This document shows, piece after piece, positions 1 to 8,888 of a DNA stretch of 20,810 bases. The stretch is from an uncultured Bacilli bacterium (lineage in GTDB: Bacteria; Bacillota_I; Bacilli_A; RF39; UBA660): NCBI GenBank assembly GCA_947624095.1, contig CANQIR010000001.1, positions 1 through 20,810 of the forward strand, given 5' to 3'. A program made the position numbers and the translations under genes. Below the pieces are notes generated by a model. The model saw only the letters and a program-made list of their open reading frames with translations, was not told the DNA's origin and did no database searches. Numbering within the stretch: position 1 is the first letter of the stretch; each line of letters begins with the position of its first letter.

Positions 1-361
1 CATTAACTACTGGAAAAATCTTTGCTCTAAATCTCATATATTTATAGCCTTCTTTATCTTGAATAGCGTGTCCACATTCGTGAGCAGCCACTGCCATTGC
101 TGCTATCGTCTCTCCGTGAAATATGTCCTTTGATAGTCTAACAACTTTTCTACTTGGATCATAATGATCTGTTAAATTACCTTCAACTTCCACTATATGA
201 ATATTCTCTAATCCATTTGCATCAAGAATCTTTCTAGCTACTTCAAAACCACTAATCCCCTGATTATTTTTAATTCTCTTATATTTACTATAATTACTAG
301 TTACTTTAAACTGTGCTATTGCTGGTACTATTAAAATAATTAATAATAAAATTATATCCAT
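1..361 (-). CDS. YugP-type neutral zinc metallopeptidase (3' end cut by window edge)
   Basis: The ATG at 359-361 opens a frame that runs off the left edge, leaving 120 N-terminal residues. It begins with a hydrophobic segment (about residues 3-14) and continues with a stretch rich in basic residues and Ser/Asn. The motif AAHECGHAIQ follows at about residues 92-101. This HExxH-type zinc site with its flanking AAHE/GHA residues is the hallmark of the YugP family (DUF/peptidase_M membrane zinc proteases, usually 220-230 residues with several TM helices). The active site faces the membrane or cytoplasm, and the substrate is unknown. The start is set by GGAGGAA at 364-370, five to six bases upstream. 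That ribosome site begins inside the TAG stop of cysS (370-372), so the gene is probably co-transcribed and translationally coupled with cysS. The C-terminal membrane helices lie outside the window. Confidence 0.88.
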   Translation of the reverse strand, partial: MDIILLLIILIVPAIAQFKVTSNYSKYKRIKNNQGISGFEVARKILDANGLENIHIVEVEGNLTDHYDPSRKVVRLSKDIFHGETIAAMAVAAHECGHAIQDKEGYKYMRFRAKIFPVVN

Positions 362-369
362 AATTCCTC

Positions 370-1680
370 CTATAATATTCCCTTATTTACTAATATATTT
401 CTTAATTCATCTGCTTTAGCAAAATCTTTATTATTCCGATATTCTAACCATTCACTATACAACTTTTTATCTTCATCACTCATCACTAATAAATCATACT
501 TTAATCCTAAAATCTGATTTACTAATCCTATTTTATCATAAATAGAACAAAATTCCTCTTTTTTTCTTAAAGCATTATTAAGATCCTTTACTAAATCAAG
601 TAAATAGGTAATTAAATTAGGTGTATTAAAATCTTCATCCATTATTTTTTCAATATTTTCATCTCTCTTAACTTTACCTACTTCTAATCCTTCTAATTGA
701 ATTTGTAAATTTGCTTGTTTTAAAACATTCATAATTTTTTCATTAAGCACCTTAGCTTCATTAAATACTTCATCTGTAAAATTTAGCGGTAAACGATAAT
801 GTGTCTTAAACATTGCAATCTTTACTACATTGGCTTCGTGTTCTTTAATAAAATCTTTAGCTAAGATAAAATTCCCTAAGCTCTTACTCATTTTCTCCCC
901 ATCAACATTAATATGTCCATTATGCATCCAATAATTCGCCAAATGGTTATTATTTAAAGCCATACTTTGAGCTATCTCATTTTCATGATGCGGAAACTTC
1001 AAATCAACGCCTCCACCATGTATATCAATCTTACTACCAAATAAACTATTAATCATTACCACACATTCTGTATGCCATCCAGGAATCCCTAATCCCCAAG
1101 GTGATGCAAATTGCTCACCATCATCTGTCTTTCGCCATAAAGCAAAGTCTAAAGGATTTTCTTTCTTATCATCAACTTCTACCCTAGCCCCGCTTTTCAA
1201 TTCTTCTATATTTTGATTAGATAAAATCCCATAATCATTTACTTTACTAACTCTAAAATAGACATCCCCATCAACTTCATAAGCCATATCTTTATCTATC
1301 AATGCTTGAATAAAATTATAAATATCTTCCATATGTTCAATAACTCTTGGGCGATAATCTATTTCCCCACAATTATAACTAGCTAAATCATCCAAATAAG
1401 CTTTAATAAACTTATCTGCTACTTCTCTTTCCGTAATTCCTAATTCCTTAGCAGCTGCTATAATCTTCGGATTAACATCGGTAAAATTACTAGCATAAGT
1501 AACATCATAACCTAAATATTTCAAATAATTATAAACCATATCAAAAGTAATAACAGGTCGCATATTACCTATATGTACATAATTATAAACAGTTGGTCCA
1601 CAAACATACATCGTAACTTTACCCGGTGTAATTGGTTTAAATTCCTCTATTTTATCAGTTAAACTATTATAGATCTTCAT
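370..1680 (-). CDS. cysS: Cysteinyl-tRNA synthetase
   Basis: Charges tRNA-Cys with cysteine in the cytosol. It is a class I synthetase of 436 residues, slightly shorter than the usual 460-470. The class I signatures are HIGN at 36-39 and KMSKS at 263-267. The zinc ligands expected for CysRS are present: C27, C206, H231 and E235, matching C28/C209/H234/E238 of the E. coli enzyme. The WHTEC and PHHENE blocks surround them. The C-terminal half carries the DALR-like helical region and ends in an abbreviated anticodon domain with the typical R..KDFAKADELR motif (about 415-428). In-frame GTG and ATG codons lie just upstream (1689, 1686). I chose the ATG at 1680 because AGGTG at 1687-1691 sits six bases ahead of it and would be inside the gene otherwise. 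It follows clpC on the same strand, has its own promoter candidate, and abuts the YugP-like gene. I see no T-box leader. Confidence 0.97.
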   Translation of the reverse strand: MKIYNSLTDKIEEFKPITPGKVTMYVCGPTVYNYVHIGNMRPVITFDMVYNYLKYLGYDVTYASNFTDVNPKIIAAAKELGITEREVADKFIKAYLDDLASYNCGEIDYRPRVIEHMEDIYNFIQALIDKDMAYEVDGDVYFRVSKVNDYGILSNQNIEELKSGARVEVDDKKENPLDFALWRKTDDGEQFASPWGLGIPGWHTECVVMINSLFGSKIDIHGGGVDLKFPHHENEIAQSMALNNNHLANYWMHNGHINVDGEKMSKSLGNFILAKDFIKEHEANVVKIAMFKTHYRLPLNFTDEVFNEAKVLNEKIMNVLKQANLQIQLEGLEVGKVKRDENIEKIMDEDFNTPNLITYLLDLVKDLNNALRKKEEFCSIYDKIGLVNQILGLKYDLLVMSDEDKKLYSEWLEYRNNKDFAKADELRNILVNKGIL

Positions 1681-1699
1681 AATCATCACCTGTTCATAT

Positions 1700-1728
1700 A
1701 TTGTATCAAATAATGCTTATAAAAGCAA
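1700..1728 (-). promoter_or_regulatory. Candidate sigma-A promoter for cysS
   Basis: On the minus strand there is TTGCTT (1723-1728), a 17-base spacer and TACAAT (1700-1705), which ends nine bases before the AGGTG ribosome site. The -10 matches 5 of 6 consensus bases, the -35 only 3. A weak 5-bp hairpin (TGCTT/AAGCA, about 1714-1727) overlaps it and could be a poor clpC terminator. No convincing U-tract follows it. Confidence 0.5.
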
Positions 1729-1739
1729 AAAAGACATAT

Positions 1740-3788
1740 TTAATTATATGCCAATTTCTCTCTTTCTAACGCCTTAATTACCCGTTTAACATTTCTAAGA
1801 CCATAAGTCTCATAATCACTTCTTTTAATAACTTCCTCTTTGTCGATATCTTTACTACCCCATTTATCTATATATTTAATTACGTCTTCCCGTCTTATTT
1901 TCTTATATCTTAATATTTCATCAAATCTTCCTAATAATTCTGGTGTAAAAAATTCTTCTAAATCGTTATTAAAATTCTCACTAAAACCCACCATCTTTTT
2001 CATCCCTAGATTACTTGTAAAGAATATTAGTGTATTACTAAAATCAATTACATCTCCTAAAGCATCCGTAATAAATCCTTCATCTAATATTTGTAAAAAT
2101 AAATTTAATACTTTTGGATGAGCCTTCTCTACTTCATCAACTAATATTACACTATTAGGTTTTAATTTAATTTTTTCAAACTCACAACCATCATTATAAC
2201 CTACATAACCACTACTTACACCAATTAATTTATTCACCGCTGTTTCTAAATTATACTCACTCATATCTAGTCTTAAAAAGTTTACTCCTAACCCTTCCGC
2301 AATTAACTTTACACTTTCCGTCTTCCCAGTTCCTGTACTTCCTACTAATAAAGCAGATATAATTCCACCTTGTTTTAATTTATAATTTACCATTCTAAGA
2401 AGTTTTTCTTTTACTTCTCCTTGACCTATTATATTATCTAATCTATTTACTACTTGTTTTAGAATCTCATCATTATCAATTATTTTAATTCCCAATTTAT
2501 TATCCAAAACTCGATATAAATCTCCTAACGTTAAACTTCTTTCACCATTTAGTTTTTCTAAATCCTTTGTTAGCTTACTAGCTAATTCATAATTATTATT
2601 TACAATAGCTTCTTCTTTAGCTTTCTTTAAATTCTTTTCTTCATTTTGTCCCTGTAAAGAAGCACACGCTAAATCTAAAAGTTCTATTGCTCTATCTGGT
2701 TTAGCTTTATCTTTCATATACTGATCACTAAGTCTAATTATTTCTGTTAATATCTCCTCACTTATCCCCACTTTATGATAGCTTTCATATTCTCTTTTAA
2801 TTCCCCTTAATATTTCTAACGTTTCTTTACTATCCGGTTCCCTTAATCTAACTAAGTCAAATCTTCTAGCTATTGCTTTATCTTTCATAATATAGCGTTC
2901 ATATTCTCTTTCTGTCGTCGCCCCAATAACTCTTACTGTTCCACTAGCTAAATAAGGTTTTAATATTTCCGCAGCACTAACTGCTCCTTCTGCACTACCT
3001 GCTGTTACTAACCCGTGAATTTCATCGATAAATAAAATTATTTTATTATTTTCTACTTCTTTAATTATTTCACCTAACCGACTCTCAAAATCTCCCCGAT
3101 ATTTAGTCCCACTTACTAAAGTTCCTAAATTTAAACTATAAACTTGAAAACCCATTAATTTACTTGGTACATTTCCATTCTTAATTCTTCTTGCAACTTC
3201 CATTGCAATTGCACTCTTACCTACACCTGCTTTACCTACCAACAATGGATTAGCTTTATTTTTCTTTAAAAGAATATTAATTACTTCTTCAATTTCCCTA
3301 TCTCTTCCCACTAAGCAATCATTATCTTCACCAAGTAAAACCCCAAACTCCTTTAGAACATTCAACTCCCCATTAACCATCATCTTATCTTTAATTAATT
3401 CAAAATCTACTCCCATCTTTTTTAATATTCTAATGGCAATTCCATCATCTTCATAAATTAAACTCTTAAACAAATACTCTCCATTTACTAATCCCTCATT
3501 ACTTTCCGTTGCTAGATTTATCGCTCTATCAATTATTCCTCTAAGTAATGGTGTATATAAAATATATTCACTCTTCTTACTAGCTTTACCTACAATATTA
3601 ATTAATTCTTTTCTAAAAGAATCATAATCAATATCATAATGCCCTAATACTTCTTTAGTATATTCATCATTCTTTAATAAACTTAGTAATAAATGTTCAC
3701 TACCTACATAAGGATGTCTTAATTCTAACATCTCATTTTCTGCCCATTTAAATATCTCACAACCATCTTTACCAAAGTTTTCAAACAT
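1740..3788 (-). CDS. clpC: Compact ClpC-type two-domain AAA+ unfoldase
   Basis: A Hsp100/Clp ATPase that would unfold proteins and feed them to ClpP in the cytosol. Order: a Clp N-terminal repeat domain (about 1-145), then AAA-1 with Walker A GKAGVGKS (185-192), pore loop KYRG (229-232), Walker B ILFIDE (251-256) and arginine pair R308-R309. A very short middle region (about 383-413, UVR-like EEAIVNNNYELASKL) follows. AAA-2 has Walker A GSTGTGKT (483-490), pore loop GYVGY (527-531), Walker B VILVDE (547-552), arginine finger R621 and a GLR sensor-2 (663-665). A VGF tripeptide at 600-602 sits where the ClpP-docking loop of ClpC/ClpE lies, which supports a ClpP partner. At 682 residues it is well below the usual 810. 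The missing length is mainly in the middle domain and C-terminal small domain. The start has AAGGTGA (3793-3799) upstream. No ctsR, mcsA or mcsB gene and no obvious CtsR or CIRCE site is present. Confidence 0.88.
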   Translation of the reverse strand: MFENFGKDGCEIFKWAENEMLELRHPYVGSEHLLLSLLKNDEYTKEVLGHYDIDYDSFRKELINIVGKASKKSEYILYTPLLRGIIDRAINLATESNEGLVNGEYLFKSLIYEDDGIAIRILKKMGVDFELIKDKMMVNGELNVLKEFGVLLGEDNDCLVGRDREIEEVINILLKKNKANPLLVGKAGVGKSAIAMEVARRIKNGNVPSKLMGFQVYSLNLGTLVSGTKYRGDFESRLGEIIKEVENNKIILFIDEIHGLVTAGSAEGAVSAAEILKPYLASGTVRVIGATTEREYERYIMKDKAIARRFDLVRLREPDSKETLEILRGIKREYESYHKVGISEEILTEIIRLSDQYMKDKAKPDRAIELLDLACASLQGQNEEKNLKKAKEEAIVNNNYELASKLTKDLEKLNGERSLTLGDLYRVLDNKLGIKIIDNDEILKQVVNRLDNIIGQGEVKEKLLRMVNYKLKQGGIISALLVGSTGTGKTESVKLIAEGLGVNFLRLDMSEYNLETAVNKLIGVSSGYVGYNDGCEFEKIKLKPNSVILVDEVEKAHPKVLNLFLQILDEGFITDALGDVIDFSNTLIFFTSNLGMKKMVGFSENFNNDLEEFFTPELLGRFDEILRYKKIRREDVIKYIDKWGSKDIDKEEVIKRSDYETYGLRNVKRVIKALEREKLAYN

Positions 3789-3834
3789 AATATCACCTTA
3801 ATAATATTATGATGCTCTCTATCAAATTTTAATC

Positions 3835-3861
3835 AAAAAAAGATAGACAATTTTGTCTATC
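3835..3861 (-). terminator. Rho-independent terminator of the transporter gene
   Basis: On the minus strand, an 8-bp stem GATAGACA/TGTCTATC with a 4-base loop (3842-3861) is followed by seven Ts (3835-3841). The stem includes the TAG stop of the transporter gene (3857-3859). It separates that gene from clpC, so clpC probably depends on read-through or on its own weak promoter in 3789-3834, where I see AT-rich -10-like sequence but no well-spaced -35. Confidence 0.85.
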
Positions 3862-5515
3862 CTACAAATGTAAATACAATAATTAATGCTATCAGCATTC
3901 CCAAAACAAATTTCCAAATATGTTTCAAGTATGTAGTATAACTTATCTTACAATAACTTAATCCTAAGAATAATAACATTCCTGTTGGTACTAAGAACTG
4001 GGCAAGACTAAAGCCACTATTAACAACTAAAGCTACACTTGCTAAATTACTTGGGAACTTATAAGCTAAGAATGCTCCTAAAAGATAACCCATAAGACCT
4101 GGATCAGCAATAAATACTGCACATAAGAATCCTACTAACAATAATACTATAATACTACTAAAATTAAATACTGTTACACCTTCTAGTAGATTAAATGCTA
4201 TATTATTAATTATTGGTAACCAACTAGTAAATATTGATAAAATATGTGCTAGAGCATATAAGCAAGCTGGTCCTAAAACCTTTAAAGCTCCATTAGCAAA
4301 ACTACCTATTGTTCCATCCAGAGTTAAACCATAAGCTAAACCAATTACTAAAGCAAATATAATAATATATATACAAGCCATATGTTTATCCCAAGAACCA
4401 AATGGTGATACATCACCAACTAAATCTCTCACAACTGGTGTATCAACTTCCGTCGTAACTCCTATTGAGCTAACTTCCTCAGTTTTAACTGAAACATCAG
4501 TCTTTAACCAAGTATTAAAATCACTAAATATAGTTGATTCCGTCATATCTCCCCAGTTAGTATACCCAACTAGCACAATTAATCCTAAACTTGCTAAGGC
4601 AACAATAAGTGGCCAACATCTATTTTTTCCTGGTTTTTTCTTACTAAGAATAAAATAAGGTATAAAGAACAATGCATATAACAATACCGCTGATAAAACT
4701 AACAATAGAATGTCTTCCATCTCTGTTACTAGCGATAACCCATAAGCAACAAATGTTGATAGAATGCCTAGTACAACTATCATAATTGGTACAGCACTAG
4801 ACTTCGTACTTTCTTCTTCTACTTCAAACCTATCTTCCATCAATACCGGTTTTCTCTCTGTATTTTTCATTCTCATAATTGAGAACATATTAAGTAAAAC
4901 ATAAGCAATAGCTAGAATAAGCCAACTAGTTGTTACATTACTACCATACTCAGCACCCATATCAATATAAGTCAAATCAAGTCCAAATCCCGCATAAGTC
5001 GCCCCAATAATACCTACCATTATTGAACCAAAAGTAGTACAGAAAGTTACAACTTTATCAACATTAGCTTTATTCAAGACACTTACTGCTAACGGAACAA
5101 ATAAGAATAAAATTACTACATCATTGTATATTACACTAGTAATCAGTGCAAAGAATAAAGATATTAAAAGAATACTAGCAAATTTCCATTTTTTTACTAA
5201 GCCACTTAACTTATCAACAATCTTCTTATAACCACTTGTTTTACTAAGTACCCCATAAAGTCCACCTACACAAAGAATCAATATTATCTGTAAGACAAAA
5301 TATTGTAGTGAATAGAAACTTCCTAAGAACATTTCCATAATCCCTAACTTTGTTACCGTTGTCTCTACAAGTTCACCATTTTGAATATAAGAAGCGCCAA
5401 TTATAAATGATAAAACCATAAACATTATTAACATCAATACTAAGATTTTAAATAAAGTAAATGGCTTCCCAGTCGTTTCATCATAATCATTTGATTTCTT
5501 AAAAATATTTTTCAT
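3857..5515 (-). CDS. Putative ion-transporter-superfamily membrane transporter (YfcC/DcuC-like)
   Basis: A 552-residue polytopic inner-membrane protein, with roughly 12 or more hydrophobic helices by eye. A cytoplasmic-looking N-terminus comes first, then helices from about residue 24. A block around 85-110 (CVGGLYGVLSKTSGYKKIVDKL) resembles the first re-entrant or scaffold region of YfcC, DcuC and NhaC-type carriers of the IT superfamily. A charged loop follows at about 215-240, and a long polar segment around 325-375 is likely external. The matching second half has GLTLDGTIGSFANGALKVLG. These families are secondary carriers for organic anions, amino acids or short-chain acids, often ion-coupled. 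The substrate cannot be read from sequence. The start is supported by GGGAGGT at 5523-5529. It has its own extended -10 and a strong terminator, so it looks monocistronic, lying between lysS and clpC. The alternative is an unrelated lineage-specific permease. Confidence 0.6.
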   Translation of the reverse strand: MKNIFKKSNDYDETTGKPFTLFKILVLMLIMFMVLSFIIGASYIQNGELVETTVTKLGIMEMFLGSFYSLQYFVLQIILILCVGGLYGVLSKTSGYKKIVDKLSGLVKKWKFASILLISLFFALITSVIYNDVVILFLFVPLAVSVLNKANVDKVVTFCTTFGSIMVGIIGATYAGFGLDLTYIDMGAEYGSNVTTSWLILAIAYVLLNMFSIMRMKNTERKPVLMEDRFEVEEESTKSSAVPIMIVVLGILSTFVAYGLSLVTEMEDILLLVLSAVLLYALFFIPYFILSKKKPGKNRCWPLIVALASLGLIVLVGYTNWGDMTESTIFSDFNTWLKTDVSVKTEEVSSIGVTTEVDTPVVRDLVGDVSPFGSWDKHMACIYIIIFALVIGLAYGLTLDGTIGSFANGALKVLGPACLYALAHILSIFTSWLPIINNIAFNLLEGVTVFNFSSIIVLLLVGFLCAVFIADPGLMGYLLGAFLAYKFPSNLASVALVVNSGFSLAQFLVPTGMLLFLGLSYCKISYTTYLKHIWKFVLGMLIALIIVFTFVG

Positions 5516-5537
5516 TAACTCTACCTCCCTATCACAA

Positions 5538-5546
5538 ATTATAGCA
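5538..5546 (-). promoter_or_regulatory. Extended -10 promoter of the transporter gene
   Basis: On the minus strand TGCTATAAT (5538-5546) is a perfect TATAAT with the TGn extension. The -35 region is only a T-run. The predicted start of transcription, about 5531, lies two bases before the GGGAGGT ribosome site, which gives a very short leader. Confidence 0.65.
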
Positions 5547-5558
5547 CAATTTCCAAAT

Positions 5559-5593
5559 AAAAAAAGAAAATTTCACTATTTCAAATGAAATCT
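5559..5593 (-). terminator. Rho-independent terminator of lysS
   Basis: On the minus strand AGATTTCA (5586-5593) pairs with TGAAATTT (5568-5575), an 8-bp stem with one G-U pair and a 10-base loop. A T-rich run with seven consecutive Ts (5559-5565) follows. It starts ten bases after the lysS stop codon. Confidence 0.7.
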
Positions 5594-5602
5594 TCTTCAA
5601 AA

Positions 5603-7087
5603 TTAATCTCTTGGTTTCATCGTTGGGAATAATAATACATCCCGAATAGATTCTTGTTCTAAAAATAACATACATAATCTATCTATTCCATAACCTATTC
5701 CACCAGCTGGTGGCATTCCATATTCCAAAGCTTCCACAAAATCCATATCTATATCATTAGCTTCTTCATTACCTAAATCTCTTTCCTTTAACTGACTTTC
5801 AAATCTCTCTAATTGATCAATTGGATCATTAAGTTCAGTATAGGCATTAGCAAATTCCTTACCAGCTATAAATAATTCAAATCTATCAACAAATCTGCCA
5901 TCTTCAGGATTCTTCTTTGTTAAAGGTGATATTTCAATAGGATGTCCATATAAGAAAGTTGGTTGAATCAAAGTCTCTTCAACATATTTTTCAAAAAATA
6001 GATTAATAATATGACCAACACTCTTTTCATGTTCAGCTACTTCAATATGATGTTCACTTGCTAACTTTAGTGCTTCTTCCACACTCATCTCTTTCTTAAA
6101 ATCAATCCCTGTTGCTTCCTTGATAGCATCAACCATACTAACTCTTTTCCAAGGTCCTTCTAGATTTATTTCATATCCGCCAAAATTATAAACCATCTTA
6201 CCAAAGACATCTTTTGCTATCTTTTGAAACATCTCTTCTGTTAAATTCATCATTCCTTCAAGATCACTATATGCTAGATATGCTTCCATTAGAGTAAATT
6301 CCGGATTATGTTTTGGATCCATTCCTTCATTTCTAAATACTCTACCAATTTCATAAACTGCTTCCATTCCGCCCACTAATAATCTTTTAAGTGGTAACTC
6401 TAAAGCAATTCTTAAATACATATCCAAATCTTGCGTATTATGATGCGTTATAAAAGGTCTTGCGCTTGCACCCGTAAGTAATGTCGATAATATCGGTGTT
6501 TCTACTTCTGTAAAACCTTGACTATCCATATAATTTTGAATACATCTAATAATCTTCGGTCTTAAAAAAGCTACTTTTCTTGAATCATCATTGATAATTA
6601 AATCTACATATCTTCTTCTATATCTTTCTTCAATATCAGTAAGTCCATGAAACTTCTCAGGTAATGGTTTTAAAGCTTTTACTAAGTGTGTATATTTTAA
6701 ACATTTAACAGTTACTTCACCTGTCTGTGTTTTCATAACTTTACCAGAAACTCCAACGATATCTCCTAAATCCGCACTCTTAAATAAATTATATACATCC
6801 TCACCAACATCATTTATAGAAATATATATTTGAATTGAACCAGTTTTATCTTTTATACTGAAAAATGAAGCTTTACCCATCTTTCTAATAAACATAATAC
6901 GTCCAGCTACTGTAGCTTGTACATTCATATTTTCAAACTCTTCATGCGTAACTGAAGCATACTTTTCCTTTAAATCCTTTGCATAATCAGTTCTTTCAAA
7001 TCTCTGACCAAAAGGATCCATTCCCATTTCTCTTATCTTATTAGCTTTTTCTCTTCTTACTAATTCTTGTTCACTAAACTCACGCAT
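5603..7087 (-). CDS. lysS: Lysyl-tRNA synthetase, class II
   Basis: Attaches lysine to tRNA-Lys in the cytosol. It has 494 residues, the normal length for bacterial class IIb LysRS. The N-terminal OB-fold anticodon domain spans about 55-140 ([21 protein letters not shown]). The catalytic domain follows with class II motif 1 ([10 protein letters not shown], 191-200), motif 2 ([15 protein letters not shown], 251-265) and motif 3 (GIGYGIDRL, 463-471, ending in the conserved Arg). A TTG codon three residues upstream is in frame, but AGGAG at 7097-7101 is immediately adjacent to it. The spacing of nine bases to the ATG at 7087 decides the start. It is transcribed from an extended -10 and ends at a terminator, so it is probably a single-gene unit. 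No T-box or other leader is present. It is divergent from the ABC operon. Confidence 0.98.
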   Translation of the reverse strand: MREFSEQELVRREKANKIREMGMDPFGQRFERTDYAKDLKEKYASVTHEEFENMNVQATVAGRIMFIRKMGKASFFSIKDKTGSIQIYISINDVGEDVYNLFKSADLGDIVGVSGKVMKTQTGEVTVKCLKYTHLVKALKPLPEKFHGLTDIEERYRRRYVDLIINDDSRKVAFLRPKIIRCIQNYMDSQGFTEVETPILSTLLTGASARPFITHHNTQDLDMYLRIALELPLKRLLVGGMEAVYEIGRVFRNEGMDPKHNPEFTLMEAYLAYSDLEGMMNLTEEMFQKIAKDVFGKMVYNFGGYEINLEGPWKRVSMVDAIKEATGIDFKKEMSVEEALKLASEHHIEVAEHEKSVGHIINLFFEKYVEETLIQPTFLYGHPIEISPLTKKNPEDGRFVDRFELFIAGKEFANAYTELNDPIDQLERFESQLKERDLGNEEANDIDMDFVEALEYGMPPAGGIGYGIDRLCMLFLEQESIRDVLLFPTMKPRD

Positions 7088-7107
7088 AATATTCAACTCC
7101 TAAAAAA

Positions 7108-7116
7108 ATTATACCA
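7108..7116 (-). promoter_or_regulatory. Extended -10 promoter of lysS
   Basis: On the minus strand TGGTATAAT (7108-7116) combines a perfect TATAAT with a TGn extension. No good -35 lies 17 bases upstream. A copy of TATGGTAT precedes it at about 7121-7128. Initiation near 7101 would place the AGGAG ribosome site (7097-7101) at the very 5' end of the mRNA. Confidence 0.65.
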
Positions 7117-7153
7117 TAGAATACCATATTTTAAAGGAAAAATAAACCATTAT

Positions 7154-7182
7154 TTGCATTTATCCTCAATAAATAATATAAT
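7154..7182 (+). promoter_or_regulatory. Sigma-A-type promoter of the ABC exporter operon
   Basis: TTGCAT (7154-7159), a spacer of exactly 17 bases and a perfect TATAAT (7177-7182). Transcription would begin near 7189, about 11 bases before the GGGGGA ribosome site (7200-7205) and 22 before the ATG at 7212. I see no operator dyad around it. Confidence 0.8.
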
Positions 7183-7211
7183 AAAACTATCAAACTAATG
7201 GGGGATTTAAT

Positions 7212-8888
7212 ATGTTAAAGAAAATATTTTACCAAAATAAACTATTCTTTATTACTTTAATTATCTTTATCATTTTAAACTCCCTTGCTATTCTTTATCT
7301 TCCCGAACAAATGAATAATATTATCACCTATGGTCTTAATGGTGATTTAGCTAGTCTTACTCATTCAGGAATTATTATGTTTATTACCATCATCCTTATC
7401 ACTACATTTACTATTATTATTAGTTATATCTCTTCTACTTGTAGTGCTAATATAGCTACTTATCTAAGAGAATCTCTTTATACTAAAATCCTTTCATTTA
7501 CTCCCGAAAAATTTAGTAAGTATCCAATATCTACTTTAATTACTCGTTCTACAAGTGATATTACTAATATTCAAAATACCTTTAATCTTAGTTTCAAAAA
7601 TTTAATCACCGCCCTCATAATTAGTTTATTAGGTATCTTTAAATTATCCAAAATTACTGAACCAATTCTTTTATTAATCATCTTCATTAGTATCATCCTT
7701 ATCGTTAGTTTTCTTCTCTGTCTATTTATTCTCACTACCCCCAAATTTATCCACTTACAAAATCTTACTGATCAATTAAATCATCACCTTCGTGATGAAC
7801 TTACTGGTTTAATGACTATTAAAGCTTATAACAATGAAAAATATTTTTCTCAAGAATTCACTCACATCAATAAGAAATATAGTCATACCGATTATACTAT
7901 CAATAAAATAATGAATTATCTTAATCCCTCTACTGCCCTAATTCTTAACTTTACTATTATCTTAATTATGGCATCTACCCTAAAAGGCTTATCTAGCCCT
8001 ATCTCTATAGCCAGTTTACTTTCTATTACTGAATACACTATCCAAATTATTAGTGCTTTCTTAACGCTTGCTCTTCTTTTTATTCTTGTTCCCAAAGCAA
8101 AAGTATCTTATAAACGAATTATGGAAATCCTAAGTACTCCTTCAGCCACTACTACCGATACTTATCTTCCTACTCCTAAATCTATTACCTTCCAAAATGT
8201 ATCATTTTCTTATAATGACCACAATATCTTAGAAAACTTAAACTTTACTATCGAAAAAGGTGACAAAATAGCTATTGTTGGTCCAATTGGCAGTGGTAAA
8301 TCGACCATTCTTAAACTCCTAACCAGAGCTTTAGAACCAACTACTGGTACTATTCTCTATACCCAAACTTCTGCTATTAATTACTCATTCTCGCTAGCTA
8401 ATAAAATATTTAGCTACCTTCCCCAAAAACCATATATCTTTAAAGGAACTATCACTTCCAATATCCAAATTTTTAATCCTAAAATAACTCCACAAGCTCT
8501 CCAAAAACTTCTTCGCGATTTTTCCCTTACCGAATTATCACCTAATCACAAAATAAATGCTGGTGGTACCAATATTAGTGGCGGTCAAAAACAACGTCTT
8601 GCTCTTGCTTGTGCTTTTTCTAGTCCCCAAGATTATATAATTATTGATGATATCTTTACCGGTCTTGATAATCAAACCATCTCCCATATTAGTCATAAAC
8701 TCCTCACAACTTACAAAAACAAAACTATCATTGTTACATCTTCCACTACTACCGGTTTAACTAACTTTAATAAAATTATCGTTTTAAATCAAGGTCATAT
8801 CACTAACATCAATACCCATCACTACCTTCTTAAATATGATAATGTCTACCAAAGTTTAGCTAAGGAGGTGTCTTATGAAGATAATTAA
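7212..8888 (+). CDS. Heterodimeric ABC exporter, subunit with degenerate ATP site
   Basis: A 558-residue type IV (exporter-fold) ABC half-transporter: six TM helices (about 1-300) fused to a nucleotide-binding domain (about 322-558). Walker A is GPIGSGKST (357-365), the Q-loop is Q405 and the signature ISGGQ (455-459) is canonical. The residue after the Walker B aspartate is Asp480 instead of the catalytic Glu (IIIDD, 476-480). The H-switch His is replaced by Ser510 (IIVTSS). Such a site binds but poorly hydrolyses ATP. Paired with the next gene product it forms the asymmetric architecture known from TM287/288, LmrCD and BmrCD, which export drugs, lipids or peptides. The cargo here is unknown, and no adjacent peptide, modification or immunity gene shows one. 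The N-terminus starts directly at TM1 with no C39 peptidase domain. The ATG follows GGGGGA at 7200-7205. The coding strand is C-rich and G-poor. Confidence 0.93.
   Translation: MLKKIFYQNKLFFITLIIFIILNSLAILYLPEQMNNIITYGLNGDLASLTHSGIIMFITIILITTFTIIISYISSTCSANIATYLRESLYTKILSFTPEKFSKYPISTLITRSTSDITNIQNTFNLSFKNLITALIISLLGIFKLSKITEPILLLIIFISIILIVSFLLCLFILTTPKFIHLQNLTDQLNHHLRDELTGLMTIKAYNNEKYFSQEFTHINKKYSHTDYTINKIMNYLNPSTALILNFTIILIMASTLKGLSSPISIASLLSITEYTIQIISAFLTLALLFILVPKAKVSYKRIMEILSTPSATTTDTYLPTPKSITFQNVSFSYNDHNILENLNFTIEKGDKIAIVGPIGSGKSTILKLLTRALEPTTGTILYTQTSAINYSFSLANKIFSYLPQKPYIFKGTITSNIQIFNPKITPQALQKLLRDFSLTELSPNHKINAGGTNISGGQKQRLALACAFSSPQDYIIIDDIFTGLDNQTISHISHKLLTTYKNKTIIVTSSTTTGLTNFNKIIVLNQGHITNINTHHYLLKYDNVYQSLAKEVSYEDN

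Noticed and set aside
1840..2121. Plus-strand open frame of 93 codons opposite clpC
   Set aside because: Antisense shadow of a gene with intact conserved motifs. Composition is Ser/Leu/Ile/Phe-rich and no convincing ribosome site or promoter is seen.
3789..3834. CIRCE or CtsR operator before clpC
   Set aside because: No TTAGCACTC-type inverted repeat and no GGTCAAA direct repeat is present; only AT-rich sequence.
7114..7128. Tandem TATGGTAT copies before lysS as a regulator binding site
   Set aside because: Only two short AT-rich copies, one of which is simply the extended -10; not enough to call an operator.
7088..7211. Possible T-box or riboswitch upstream of lysS, and likewise before cysS
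   Set aside because: The leaders are only tens of bases with promoters abutting the ribosome site; no room for a T-box and no specifier-loop or T-box sequence seen.
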